A stretch of 64,000 nt of DNA from an uncultured Desulfovibrio sp. GTDB lineage: Bacteria; Desulfobacterota; Desulfovibrionia; Desulfovibrionales; Desulfovibrionaceae. Shown here in pieces: positions 34,733-43,615 of this stretch; within the stretch, counting starts at the first letter, position 1; each line of letters starts with the position of its first letter. The position numbers and the translations under genes were made by a program. Under the pieces are notes generated by a model. That model was not told the DNA's origin. It made no database searches and worked only from the letters and a program-made list of their open reading frames with translations. The stretch covers positions 99,546 to 163,545 of the forward strand of contig UQJT01000001.1 of NCBI GenBank assembly GCA_900541395.1, given 5' to 3'.

Positions 34733-34932
34733 AAACAGACTTTGCTTGCGATCTGAACCCGAAAACCAGCGGGAATCAAGACTCCCTGCCTGAATAAGAG
34801 TGCGTCGGGCAACATCTAAGCTTAGCTGTTTTTTTATCAATACACAAGCCAAGACATAGCGAAATCGCGGGAAAATTGCGCCCCCCGCCCGAGTGCGCGC
34901 CACGCGCTCCGAAAGCTATGAGGCAACTCGAT
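34733..34932. promoter_or_regulatory. AT-rich intergenic region upstream of the dsr unit
   Basis: The 200 bp between the VKOR-like gene stop and the RsbRD-like start contains an AT-rich tract (34805-34865), unusual for this genome and the likely site of the dsr promoter. No single -35/-10 pair is unambiguous. Confidence 0.4.
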
Positions 34933-36048
34933 CTATTCGGAATGCTCGCCGCGCATCAGGCTGTCCAGGCTGATGGGCGCTCTTGATACGTCAGATGCGT
35001 CTGAGGCATCCGACGCGCCGGACGGAGCGGATGAGCCGAATGCCCCGGAAAAAACGGGCTCATCGCAAGGCGCGTCGCCGCCGTCGCAAAAGCCGGTTAC
35101 ATTCAGGAACGGCAAAGGCGACGTCACGGCATCGGGAACGGCGGGCGACGACGCCGTTTCGGCGGCCGGAGGCGGAGTTTGCAGGACGGCGGGCGCCCCG
35201 TGAAATTCCACAAAGGGCAAACGGTCGGAACCGGCGTCAAGCACTCGGGCCGCGTTGCGCCACAGACGAAATTGCAGCAGCAGAGCGCCGGGAGAGAGCT
35301 GGGCGGAAGGGGCCGTCCGGACCGGGGCGGCAGCCAGCGACGCATCCAAAGCGGCGGCCAGCGATGCCCCGCCTTCCGGGCCGTCTTCCGCCATACGCCG
35401 CCTCATGTCCGCAATAATCATCAAATCACGTTCATTTTCCGCCACAGGATACCATGCGGCCGAGCCGGAACGGGCCTCGTCATACGAACGCACCAATGAG
35501 ACGCAGGCCGCGCACGAAGGCGAAAAATACACCCGCACAGCCGCTTCCGAACCGTCGGAGGGTTCGACCAGCGCCCAGGGGTCCAAACTTTCCCGGGCCA
35601 GGCAGCCTACGTCGACAATGAACAGTAAAATCCACACCGTCAGAAGGGGCGACAGGGAACCGTCCGCGCGCCGCCGCTGGTCCCGCCGGGCGGCGGCCCG
35701 GTAGGAGACGAAGGTCAAAGCCAGCAGCAATCCGATAATCAAACAATTAAAACAGGGAGCCGTGAAAAGCATGACAAGCAGCAACAGGCAGTCCAGGACC
35801 AGGCCCAACCCCGCGCATACCATGCCGGCCGCGGCCAGACCGGGGATGGCGAGGAGCAGCAAAAGGCCGAAACCGGCCACGCCCGCCCACCACAGCGAGA
35901 CGCCCGCCAGCGTATACGTGCTGAACAGCGAGCATCCTTCCGTTACACACAGCGCCGAGGCGTCGCCCAGCGCATTCCACAGAGAAAACAGGATGCCCGC
36001 CAAAGCCAGAAAGAACGGCAAAGGCAAAAAGCGTTGTTGAGATGCCAT
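34933..36048 (-). CDS. VKOR-like membrane protein with thioredoxin-like part
   Basis: A 371-residue protein with about five membrane segments in the first 170 residues. A cysteine pair in CVTEGC (near residue 35) and a CFNC motif (near residue 99) match the loop cysteines and CXXC of vitamin K epoxide reductase-type disulfide generators. A following soluble part holds FSPSCAACVSLV, a thioredoxin-like CXXC. The C-terminal 100 residues are Ala/Ser/Pro/Asp-rich with CDGGDAPC near the end. It likely oxidises or shuttles disulfides in the periplasm, which would suit cytochrome and DsrJ-type protein maturation nearby (inference). Start weakly supported. Confidence 0.7.
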   Translation of the reverse strand: MASQQRFLPLPFFLALAGILFSLWNALGDASALCVTEGCSLFSTYTLAGVSLWWAGVAGFGLLLLLAIPGLAAAGMVCAGLGLVLDCLLLLVMLFTAPCFNCLIIGLLLALTFVSYRAAARRDQRRRADGSLSPLLTVWILLFIVDVGCLARESLDPWALVEPSDGSEAAVRVYFSPSCAACVSLVRSYDEARSGSAAWYPVAENERDLMIIADMRRRMAEDGPEGGASLAAALDASLAAAPVRTAPSAQLSPGALLLQFRLWRNAARVLDAGSDRLPFVEFHGAPAVLQTPPPAAETASSPAVPDAVTSPLPFLNVTGFCDGGDAPCDEPVFSGAFGSSAPSGASDASDASDVSRAPISLDSLMRGEHSE

Positions 36049-36396
36049 GCGTCACACCCTTTACCGGCTGTTGTACGTCGCGCGACCGCACTTTACGGCA
36101 GGGCGCGTGTCTGGTTCCGAACCCCGCGCGGCCTCGCCGGGTCCGTTCGCGGCGCATTGTTCTTCCCTTAGCGCACGGCGCGGAGTCCGTAAAGCCCTTT
36201 CCTCCGAACGGGCCGGGGCAGACGCAGAAGATGCGTCTGCCCTGCCCGAAAAACCGAAAGACGTTCTCTCGACGTCGGGTCGCCGACAGGATGTCTTTCA
36301 TGCGTCCGCCTGAGGAAAGGGCGTTTTCCGCTCTGGCAATGCCGCCCGCTTCGTGATAGACAGCAGCCATAACCTCCAAAGTTACCCGAGGCCGCC
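36049..36396. other. Divergent intergenic region between the VKOR-like gene and lgt
   Basis: About 350 bp with no convincing gene. It holds a strong hairpin at 36216-36242 (GGGCAGACGCA / TGCGTCTGCCC). Promoters for both flanking genes should lie here, but none is distinctive. Confidence 0.45.
36216..36242. terminator. Hairpin with 11-bp perfect stem
   Basis: GGGCAGACGCA, loop GAAGA, TGCGTCTGCCC. A short A run follows on the plus side. It lies in a divergent intergenic region, so it may be a leader structure rather than a terminator. Confidence 0.4.
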
Positions 36397-37239
36397 ATGT
36401 TGCCCTACCCCGCCATCGATCCCGTTGCCGTTTCCTTTGGCCCGGTGCGCCTGCACTGGTACGGCGTCATGTATATAGCGGCCTTTCTGGCGGCTTGGCT
36501 GCTGGGCCGCTGCCGAGCCGCGCGGCCGGGCTCGGGCTGGACCGCCGACCAGGTGGACGACCTGGCCACCTGGGCCATGCTCGGCGTGGTGCTGGGCGCG
36601 CGACTGGGTTATATCTTGTTTTACGATCTCGACACCTACCTGGCCGATCCCCTGGAAGTGTTCCGGGTATGGAACGGCGGCATGTCCTTCCACGGCGGAC
36701 TCGTCGGCGTGCTGTCGGCCGCCCTGTGGTGGAGCCTGCGGCATAAAAAACGTTTCCTTGACGTCACCGACTTCGTGGCCCCGCTGGTGCCGCCCGGCCT
36801 TTTCTTCGGACGCCTGGGCAATTTCATCAACGGCGAGTTGTGGGGCAAGGTCACCACAGTGGACTGGGGCATGGTGTTTCCCGGAGCGGGCGAATTGCCC
36901 CGCCACCCCACCCAGCTTTACGAGGCCGGACTGGAAGGACTGTTGCTGTTCACGATATTATGGGTATATTCCCGCAAACCGCGTCCTCTGGGCGCGGTAT
37001 CGGGCCTGTTCGCCGTGCTCTATGCCCTGTGCCGCATCGGGGTGGAATTTTTCCGCCTGCCCGATCCTCAACTGGGTTACCTGTTTTTCGGTTGGGTGAC
37101 TATGGGCCAGGTATTGTGCCTCCCTCTGCTGTTGGCCGGCGTCCTGCTGCTGGCCCACGCCGCGTATGAAAAGCGTCATCCCAGCCGGGACAGAGTGGTG
37201 CTCGACGACGGTTCGGTGGTGTGGATCAAGCGGCGTTGA
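36397..37239 (+). CDS. lgt: Phosphatidylglycerol-prolipoprotein diacylglyceryl transferase
   Basis: Adds diacylglycerol to lipobox cysteines of prolipoproteins in the inner membrane. The 280-residue protein has seven predicted helices. It carries the Lgt signature [16 protein letters not shown] near residue 130, HWYGVMYI near the N-terminus, and HPTQLYEA near residue 168. The start [16 protein letters not shown] is the typical N-terminus. The window encodes at least one clear lipoprotein substrate (15367-15846). infA follows 274 bp downstream. Confidence 0.96.
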   Translation: MLPYPAIDPVAVSFGPVRLHWYGVMYIAAFLAAWLLGRCRAARPGSGWTADQVDDLATWAMLGVVLGARLGYILFYDLDTYLADPLEVFRVWNGGMSFHGGLVGVLSAALWWSLRHKKRFLDVTDFVAPLVPPGLFFGRLGNFINGELWGKVTTVDWGMVFPGAGELPRHPTQLYEAGLEGLLLFTILWVYSRKPRPLGAVSGLFAVLYALCRIGVEFFRLPDPQLGYLFFGWVTMGQVLCLPLLLAGVLLLAHAAYEKRHPSRDRVVLDDGSVVWIKRR

Positions 37240-37513
37240 AGGCGCGTTTCCCCCCCCCTTTCAAAATCCGGCCCGACCGTCGCCGTTCTTTACCCCTTTT
37301 TGCGCGACGCATGTCAAACAGGGGGAGAGCGACGTTTCTCCTGACCTGGCTTCGTTCGACGCCTATCCGCCTGAAGTTTATGCCGCCCGATTCGGCCGCC
37401 TGTCGGCCATGCCCCCCTATCCCGCTCAAATGCCGGACTGCCCGGCTACCCGCTCCGCCATATTGACAATCCCCGGATTTTATGAAATTCAGACAAGCTG
37501 CTTTGGAGGTATT

Positions 37514-37732
37514 ATGGCAAAAGAAGACGCCATAGAAGTGGACGGCGTGGTGGAGGAAGCCCTCCCCAACGCCATGTTCCGGGTGGAACTGGAAAACGGA
37601 CACGAGGTGTTGGCGCACATTTCCGGTAAAATGCGCAAGTTTTACATCCGCATTCTGCCCGGTGATCGCGTAAAGGTGGAGCTTTCGCCCTACGACCTGA
37701 CCCGCGGGCGCATCACATATCGTATGAAGTAG
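37514..37732 (+). CDS. infA: Translation initiation factor IF-1
   Basis: A 72-residue S1/OB-fold protein that binds the ribosomal A site during initiation. The sequence [20 protein letters not shown] at the N-terminus and [13 protein letters not shown] at the C-terminus are near-invariant. GGAGG lies 4 bases before the ATG. A longer frame from 37166 is an upstream extension without support. The DUF4911 gene starts 2 bp after its stop. Confidence 0.98.
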   Translation: MAKEDAIEVDGVVEEALPNAMFRVELENGHEVLAHISGKMRKFYIRILPGDRVKVELSPYDLTRGRITYRMK

Positions 37733-37734
37733 TA

Positions 37735-38064
37735 ATGTCCGGAGTATTCGTCGCGCCGGGCGGCGCCCGCACCGGCCGCCGCAAACCGGTTTCGCATCCT
37801 CCCGCCAACCGATCCGCCGTTCTCCTGATCCGCATCGCACCGCGCGATGTGGGTCTTTTTCGTTTTCTTCTGGAAGCCCGCGACAATCTCGCCCTGTTCA
37901 CAGTAATCGATCCGCGCGCAGCCCTGCTTAAATTGCTCTTTTCTCCCCATCAATCCGATGACGTGCGTGCCGCTCTGGCCGAAATGGCCGAAATGCTGCC
38001 TTTTCACGTGGAAGTATGTTCCGCGGCAAACGGCACACGCGACGCGAAAACATTTTCACTTTAA
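37735..38064 (+). CDS. DUF4911 domain-containing protein
   Basis: A 109-residue protein whose middle (about residues 28-90) shows the DUF4911 pattern: RIAPRDVGLFRFLLEARDNLALFTV, then ALLKLLFSPHQ. The family is largely restricted to deltaproteobacteria and has no known function. It is translationally tied to infA (2 bp spacing), suggesting a housekeeping link to translation (inference). The last codons and stop are encoded by a CATTTTCACTTTAA stretch that matches the half repeat at 16805, so the C-terminus may have been altered by a repeat insertion. Confidence 0.75.
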   Translation: MSGVFVAPGGARTGRRKPVSHPPANRSAVLLIRIAPRDVGLFRFLLEARDNLALFTVIDPRAALLKLLFSPHQSDDVRAALAEMAEMLPFHVEVCSAANGTRDAKTFSL

Positions 38065-38067
38065 CGC
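38048..38067. repeat. Short match to the TAGAGC-type repeat at the end of DUF4911
   Basis: ACATTTTCACTTTAACG matches GCATTTTCACTTTAAACG of the half repeat at 16805-16835 apart from an indel and the first base. It includes the DUF4911 TAA stop. Short enough to be chance. Confidence 0.35.
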
Positions 38068-38072
38068 GCCAA

Positions 38073-38118
38073 GCCCCCGGCTACGCCGTCTTTACAAGCA
38101 AACGGCATGGCCGGGGGC
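38073..38118. terminator. Bidirectional terminator between convergent genes
   Basis: GCCCCCGGC and GCCGGGGGC outer arms with an inner CGCCGT / ACGGC pairing around CTTTACAAGCAA. It lies between the DUF4911 stop and the stop of the convergent small secreted protein gene. Confidence 0.65.
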
Positions 38119-38142
38119 CTGAACCCTCGCAAGAAAAACGGG

Positions 38143-38421
38143 CTACCAGGGCCAGTTCAGGCACCCGCCCAAGGGTTCGACACCGTAGCCGATACCCGTC
38201 GCTTGTTCCCGTAATACCGCGCGTACGGCCGTATCTTTCTGAAGCTCTCGTTCCCACGGATACACAATTTTGGATGTGGTGTAATCGCCACACGGATCAA
38301 GCGCGGCTTGCAGCTCCTCCGGAGTCCGGGCCACCTTTTCGGTATCCGCGGCCAGAGCCGTACCTGCCGTTGCCGTCACTATAACGCACCCCAGCGCGAA
38401 AGTAAGCAGAGTCTTGTTCAT
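38143..38421 (-). CDS. Small secreted protein of unknown function, two cysteines
   Basis: A 92-residue protein with a clear Sec signal (residues 1-24, ending TALA|AD). The mature 68 residues contain Cys in ALDPCGDYTTSK and PLGGCLNWPW, which could form a disulfide in the periplasm. A TATCTCC-complement ribosome-binding site (GGAGATA) precedes the ATG. I recognise no family. The downstream side faces a bidirectional terminator, and the upstream side opens into the acquired region at 38.5-50.5 kb. It may be the last chromosomal or first island gene. Confidence 0.6.
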   Translation of the reverse strand: MNKTLLTFALGCVIVTATAGTALAADTEKVARTPEELQAALDPCGDYTTSKIVYPWERELQKDTAVRAVLREQATGIGYGVEPLGGCLNWPW

Positions 38422-38684
38422 ATCTATCTCCTTATTCCGGGCGTACCCGGATTATTGTTTCATTGCCAAGCATCACATAACCAGGTGTGATATTTTACTT
38501 TATGGCAATGTATTATACTATTTTCAGGATAATGCAGCTTCTGTGCCAATTTTATGATTGCCTTACAACCAACAGAATTTACTGACAGAGCAAAGCGAAT
38601 CCCTATCTAACATGCTGTTATAGTTGTTCAAATTTTATCCACATAATTGCCCGTACCGAGAAAAATTTACGCAGACGGTAAAAG

Positions 38685-38711
38685 AGCCCCACCAGCCTGG
38701 CCGGTGGGGCT
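38685..38711 (-). terminator. Terminator hairpin at the left edge of the acquired region
   Basis: On the minus strand AGCCCCACC ... GGTGGGGCT is followed by CTTTT. No minus-strand gene immediately upstream is intact, so it may belong to lost DNA. Confidence 0.55.
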
Positions 38712-38734
38712 TTGACCTGTAGGCTCTCTTGTCG

Positions 38735-39230
38735 GCGACTCCAGCAGAAGCATTTTGGAGACGCCCGCGCATGGGCCGCCCGGGATGTAGGCAATATGCT
38801 TTTGCCGACCTTTTTTGCCGGGATGCGGCGGGGGAGATTTTCAAACTGCGAGATGAGGACGTAGCATTCGGTCCTCCGTCTGCGCGATCCCAAGGGCAGA
38901 AAAACGCTTTCCATAGGCATAAGCGCCCTGGTGGAAGAGTTGCTGCGCGGGCAGATGAACTGGCGGAATGAAAACTTTCCGGGCAACCCATATCTTTTCC
39001 CCGGCAAGGATGGCGAAATGCGCAAGGATTGTTCCGCCGTTGTCCGCTTCCGCAAGGCGGCGGGCCTGCCGCTCAAGTTCCGGCCCTTCCACGGCCTGCG
39101 CCATCATTTTGCCGTGAGTCTCGCCAACAGCGGCAAATGCGGACGGCAGGTTTCGCGGCTGTTCCGACTCTCGTGTATACATGGCGCAGGAAAAGGATAT
39201 TATTGTAAGGAGCCTGCACGACATTCACAC
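38735..39230 (+). pseudogene. Tyrosine recombinase (phage-type integrase) remnant
   Basis: C-terminal catalytic part of an integrase broken by frameshifts. Frame 1 reads ARDVGNMLLPTFFAGMRRG; frame 2 continues GEIFKLRDEDV; frame 3 continues LRDPKGRKTLSIGISALVEE, then NPYLFPGKDGEMRKD and FRPFHGLRHHFAVSLANSG. The last holds the HxLRH active-site box. The segment with the catalytic tyrosine is not recognisable. At least two frameshifts are needed to join the pieces, and no N-terminal domain is found. It marks the left side of an integrated element. Confidence 0.8.
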
Positions 39231-39309
39231 TTCAGATGCTCAGGGAACAGGCCGCACGCCTGATGATTGACGCCCCCCGCCTCAAGGTCCGCAGAACAGC
39301 AGCGAGTCT

Positions 39310-39747
39310 GCTGAAAAAAGGAGCCTTTCCCAATGTATCGGACGCATAAAAGGCGGTCTCAATTCAAAACTCCATGCCGTTTGCAATGCCTCCGGTCAAC
39401 CGACAGCGTTCCATCTGGGCGGCGGTCAGGTGAGCGATTACAAGGGGGCCGCTGTCTTGCTTGCTTCTCTGCCACAGGCCAGGGAACTTCTGGCGGATAG
39501 AGGCTATGATGCCGACTGGTTTCGCAACGCCTTGTCCAGTAAAAGAATCACGCCGCGTATTCCGGGCAGGCACAGTCGGAAAGCTCCGGTGGCCTATGAC
39601 AAGGAGCTTTGCAAACAGCGGCACAAAATAGAAATCATGTTCGGCAGGCTCACGGATTGGCGCAGAATTGCCACGCGTTATGACCGCTGTGTCCACACGT
39701 TCTTTTCCGCCATTTGCATCGCTGCCATTGTCACCTTTTATATTTAA
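39310..39747 (+). pseudogene. IS5-family transposase, C-terminal fragment
   Basis: The open frame reads SQCIGRIKGGLNSKLHAV, then ADRGYDADWFRNAL near the middle, and KIEIMFGRLTDWRRIATRYD near the end. These correspond to the second Asp and the Glu (Y-2-R-like FGRLTDWRRIATRYDR) parts of the IS5/IS427 DDE domain. The N-terminal third with the first Asp is missing and no start codon is apparent. It ends in TAA at 39745-39747, 13 bp before a TAGAGC-type repeat. Confidence 0.8.
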
Positions 39748-39760
39748 TGAGTCCTGAACC

Positions 39761-39895
39761 TAGAGCATTTCGCGTATGAAATGCTCTGCGGAGTCGGGCA
39801 GGGCGAGACTTCGCCGCTCCGATGAAGGCGTGAAACCTGCGAACAGGAACGCGGGATCCGGCCGGCAGATATTTTCAAATGTAAAACGCTCTAAG
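39761..39895. repeat. TAGAGC-type repeat, complete copy, subfamily 2
   Basis: A 135 bp element starting TAGAGCATTTCGCG and ending GTAAAACGCTCTAAG, with ends in inverted orientation. The left terminus folds as AGAGCATTTC / GAAATGCTCT. Read in reverse it matches the element at 61590: AGAGCGTTTT, TTGAAAATATC, GCAGGTTTCACGCC and CATCGGAGC occur in the same order. The kdpE stop TAG (39891-39893, minus) lies in its terminus. Confidence 0.85.
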
Positions 39896-40673
39896 ATTTA
39901 CCTGAGTGTGGAACTGCCTGCTGGTTTTGGTTTGATGCATTGTCGCCTTCCACGCGAACCATGCGATATCCTATGCCCATATGTGTTTTTATATAATTGC
40001 ACTGAGGGGATATATGTTCAATCTTTTTTCGGAGTGTAGCCATAAATACGCGTAAGGAAGGAAGATTCTGTTCCAGGGAGTTTCCCCATACTGTCTGGAG
40101 AATAAATCTGTAGGTAAGCACCTTGCCTACATTGTGGGCAAGAAGGCATAAAAGTTTATACTCCATGGGGGCAAGATGAATTTCTTTTCCTGACACTGTT
40201 ACGGTACCTGCGGTATAGTCCAGAAAAAGCTCACCGTTTTCAAAGGAATTTTCATCGTGTGAATCTCTGTCCCGATCATAATGCACGCGGCGCAGCGCGG
40301 CCCGCAGTCTGGCCAGCAGTTCTTCCACACTGAACGGTTTGGTCAGATAGTCGTCAGCTCCCGCATCCAGCGCGGCTACCTTGTCGTCTCCTTCACTGCG
40401 GGCGCTGACGACAATAATGAACATCATGCTCCATTGTCTGACTGCTTTGATGACCTCCACTCCGTCCATATCGGGCAGGCCCAGGTCAAGCAGCATGACG
40501 GAGGGATTGCTGCGTGCGGCTTCGGCCAGAGCGGCTCGTCCTGTGGAAACGAGTACAGGCTCCACTTCCTGACGTTCCAGCGTCGTTGAAATAAGCGCGC
40601 GGATGGCCTTGTCGTCCTCCACTACAAGTACGCGTTCCCGAAAAAGGGGCGTACCTCCGAGATCGGAACTCAT
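39891..40673 (-). CDS. kdpE: KDP operon response regulator KdpE
   Basis: A 260-residue OmpR/PhoB-family regulator. The receiver domain has VLVVEDDKAI (acidic pocket), MLLDLGLPD (phosphoacceptor Asp) and LTKPFSVEEL (Lys). The C-terminal winged helix includes HLAPMEYKLLCLLAHNVGKVLTYR and VFMATLRKKIE. The start at 40673 overlaps the kdpD stop (ATGA). The final codons run into the terminal repeat of the adjacent element, so the last residues may not be ancestral. It activates the kdpFABC promoter at low potassium in known systems. Confidence 0.95.
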   Translation of the reverse strand: MSSDLGGTPLFRERVLVVEDDKAIRALISTTLERQEVEPVLVSTGRAALAEAARSNPSVMLLDLGLPDMDGVEVIKAVRQWSMMFIIVVSARSEGDDKVAALDAGADDYLTKPFSVEELLARLRAALRRVHYDRDRDSHDENSFENGELFLDYTAGTVTVSGKEIHLAPMEYKLLCLLAHNVGKVLTYRFILQTVWGNSLEQNLPSLRVFMATLRKKIEHISPQCNYIKTHMGIGYRMVRVEGDNASNQNQQAVPHSGKS

Positions 40674-43399
40674 GGTTGCTCCTGCATGGAATTGCACAGC
40701 GAAAGCTCTTCGGCTTCACGTTGCAGATTGAAGAAAAACACTGTCCCTACAGGCATGTTGTCACGAACGCCGATTTCACCGCCCATAGCCTGGATGATGC
40801 TTCTGCACAGCGCCAGCCCTATGCCCATGCCGCGTCTGCCGTCTCCCTTTCCCGTAGAGGTCGTGTAAAACATTTCAAAAATATGTTCCTTGTCAGCCTT
40901 GGGGATGCCGGAACCTTCATCGGCAACCTCGACAACGACTTCCTTTCCTCTGGGAATGGCTCTGATAGTGATGGAAGAATCCTCCGGGGAATGTCGGATG
41001 GCATTATCCAGCAGATTGACAAGAACCTGCACGGTCAGCCGGGCATCCATACGCGCAAGGAGAAGCGGTGCGGCAAATTCCGTTTTCAGCCTGCGCCGTC
41101 CTGCACGCGGACGTATGATGTTTACAGCCTCCTGCACCACATCTTCCACGAGTTCGGCTTCCATACGGAGTGTAAAACCATACTGTTCAAGGCGGGTCAG
41201 CGCCAGAATATTTTCTACCATGTCGACGAGATAACGGGCTTCGTCCTCAATGGCGTCGGCCAGTTCATGCCTGCGAGCGGGCGGCAGCATGTCCGCGTTG
41301 CTGGAAAGCATGGCGGCGTTGCCGTAAATGGAGGTCAACGGTGTGCGCAGATCATGGGAAATGGTGCGCAGGACATCGGCATGCAGTTTTTCCTGCTGGA
41401 CTCTGGCTCGTATTTTCGCATTGGCATGTATCAGTCTTTCCTTTTCGATGGCAAGAGCGCATTCGCCGCTCAGTGCAAGCACCAGATTTTTTTCCGCCGC
41501 ATCGAATACGCGGGAAGCTCCGTCATCATCCGGCCTGGCGAAGCCGAAGACGGCAAAGACTTCCCTGTGGCCGGCTATGGGGATATAATGGCAAAATGCG
41601 CCGGGCAGAGTATCCGTTCCCGCTCCGGCAGGCCGATTGTTTTTCATAACCCACTGGGCCACGCTCTTTTCGTTGCTCCTGGTAAGCAAGGTGGAAGCAG
41701 CCGCATCCTGTCCATCCGCTCTGAGATGGATCTGAGGCCGTCCAAGCGCGCCGTCGTGCACCGGGTAGCATACAACGTGACACCCCAGCAGCGCACGAAA
41801 CTGGCGGCATGCTTCTGTCAGCATGGCTTCTTCATTTTCAGCCTGCTGCAGACGCCTGCTGTTGGTCAGCATGAGTTCGGTATATGTGGCTCTGCGTATG
41901 CTCTGCTGAGCCTGGGCCTGGGTACGGCTGGTAAGCGCGCTGGCTGAAAGGGCAACCAGGAACATGAGTGTGAAGGTAATGAAGTAACTGAGATCATAGA
42001 CGGAAAGGCTGAAAAGAGGGGGGACGAACAGACAGTCGAAAAGCAGAACGCTCATGGCGGAGGCTGCCGCACCATACCAGGGGCCTGCGGTAAAGGCGGC
42101 AATGCCCAGCACGCCGAACATGTACAGTCCGGTAATACCGATGTCATGCACGCCGCAAAGGCGCAGCAGCCATCCGCCCGCGCTGCACAGGCATAGAATC
42201 AGTCCGGTTATTCCCCACTGCTTCCAGGATGAAGGCGGTGTGCCCAGCAGAGATCCGAGATTCCGGAAATGCCGCTTCCGTCGCGAGGGGTGGGAGGAAA
42301 TCGGCTGTGAATCAGGAATAATGTAGATGTCTATTTCCGGCGCGAGTTCCGCCAGGCGCTCCACCAGCGTCGGCACTTGTCTGAACAGATGCTTGCCGGC
42401 AGGAGATCTGCCCAGGACAATCTTGCTGACCCCGCTGAGTTTGGCGTATTCTGCTATTCTCGCGGGGATATTGCTTCCCCGTGTTTCGACCACTACGGCG
42501 CCCAGCTCTTCAGCGAGCTTTACGTTGGCCAGCAGAGCCGGATCTTTGGAGCGTTTCTCTCCCTCGTTGTTCTGAACATACAGAGCCGTAAAGTCGGCAT
42601 GGAAAGCGTCCGTCATTCTCGCAGCCGTGCGGATGACCCGTGCATTGCTGGGGGCTCCGGAAAGACAGATGAGAATATGTTCCTTGACCTGTCTCCGCCC
42701 GCTTCCGGATGGGGATTCCGCCTGGGCGGCACGATTGACCCGATCCGCCATGCGGCGCAGGGCTATTTCACGCAGACCGGTAAGGTTGGCAGGAAGAAAG
42801 AAGTGTTCCAGCGCCCGCTGGGCCTGTTTTTCCCTGTAAATTTTTCCGGCTTTCAGCCTGAGTATGAGTTCTTTCGGTTCAATGTCGACAAGCTCCACCT
42901 GGTCGGCCTGATCAAAAACGTTGTCCGGCAGGCGCTCGCGTACGACAACTCCGGTGATGGATGCTACCAGATCGTTGAGACTTTCAAGATGCTGAACATT
43001 GACGGTCGTCCAGACGGAAATACCCGCCCGCAGAATCTCTTCAACATCCTGATAGCGCTTGGTGTTGCGGCTGCCGTGCGCGTTGGTGTGGGCCAGTTCG
43101 TCCACCAGAAGAACTTCCGGCTTGCGCGCCAGCGCCGCATCCACATCAAGTTCATTAAGGGCGACATTTCTGTAGGAAATACGGAGAAGCGGGAGCTGTT
43201 CAAGACCATCAAGCAGTGCGGATGTTTCCGGGCGGGGATGGGGTTCGACATAACCGACGACGATGTCTATTCCCTGCGCCTTGGCCGCATGCGCGGCCTT
43301 GAGCATGGCGGTGGTCTTGCCCACTCCGGCGGCATAGCCGAAGAAGATTTTCAGCATTCCTTTCCGGGGGGAAGAGGCGAGTGAGGCATCCTGAACCAT
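40670..43399 (-). CDS. kdpD: Sensor histidine kinase KdpD
   Basis: A 909-residue potassium/turgor sensor. The KdpD N-terminal domain has Walker A GYAAGVGKTTAML near residue 21 and LLVDELAHTN near residue 95. A universal stress-type domain (about 250-370), four membrane helices (about 400-500), a GAF-like domain and the kinase core follow. The phosphorylated His is in ISHDLRTPLTSIYGN, with N and G boxes LVNLLDNAIRHSPE and GRRGMGIGLALCRSI. No strong Shine-Dalgarno is seen. A 216 bp spacer separates it from kdpC. Confidence 0.95.
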   Translation of the reverse strand: MVQDASLASSPRKGMLKIFFGYAAGVGKTTAMLKAAHAAKAQGIDIVVGYVEPHPRPETSALLDGLEQLPLLRISYRNVALNELDVDAALARKPEVLLVDELAHTNAHGSRNTKRYQDVEEILRAGISVWTTVNVQHLESLNDLVASITGVVVRERLPDNVFDQADQVELVDIEPKELILRLKAGKIYREKQAQRALEHFFLPANLTGLREIALRRMADRVNRAAQAESPSGSGRRQVKEHILICLSGAPSNARVIRTAARMTDAFHADFTALYVQNNEGEKRSKDPALLANVKLAEELGAVVVETRGSNIPARIAEYAKLSGVSKIVLGRSPAGKHLFRQVPTLVERLAELAPEIDIYIIPDSQPISSHPSRRKRHFRNLGSLLGTPPSSWKQWGITGLILCLCSAGGWLLRLCGVHDIGITGLYMFGVLGIAAFTAGPWYGAAASAMSVLLFDCLFVPPLFSLSVYDLSYFITFTLMFLVALSASALTSRTQAQAQQSIRRATYTELMLTNSRRLQQAENEEAMLTEACRQFRALLGCHVVCYPVHDGALGRPQIHLRADGQDAAASTLLTRSNEKSVAQWVMKNNRPAGAGTDTLPGAFCHYIPIAGHREVFAVFGFARPDDDGASRVFDAAEKNLVLALSGECALAIEKERLIHANAKIRARVQQEKLHADVLRTISHDLRTPLTSIYGNAAMLSSNADMLPPARRHELADAIEDEARYLVDMVENILALTRLEQYGFTLRMEAELVEDVVQEAVNIIRPRAGRRRLKTEFAAPLLLARMDARLTVQVLVNLLDNAIRHSPEDSSITIRAIPRGKEVVVEVADEGSGIPKADKEHIFEMFYTTSTGKGDGRRGMGIGLALCRSIIQAMGGEIGVRDNMPVGTVFFFNLQREAEELSLCNSMQEQP

Positions 43400-43615
43400 G
43401 GCAATGCGTTCCGACTGCTTGAAAATTCGGGTTGGCGGAAATACTTTCCAGCCGGTATTTTCTCCGGCGCACGGCGACGCCTTGCGGATGCTTCCCGCAC
43501 GGCATCAGAGCGCCATGCGGAAAGCATCCACGGGGCGTGTGAAAATGTCCGTCAGAACCGCTCGGGAATGAGGAGAGCGGAGACAGGCATGAGGACACAT
43601 TCAGATGAAAGCGCG

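Noticed and set aside
38430..38700. Direct repeat of the tRNA-fMet 3' end as an attachment site at the left edge
   Set aside because: Looked for the TGGTTGCGGGGGCAGG type sequence near the integrase remnant and did not find it.
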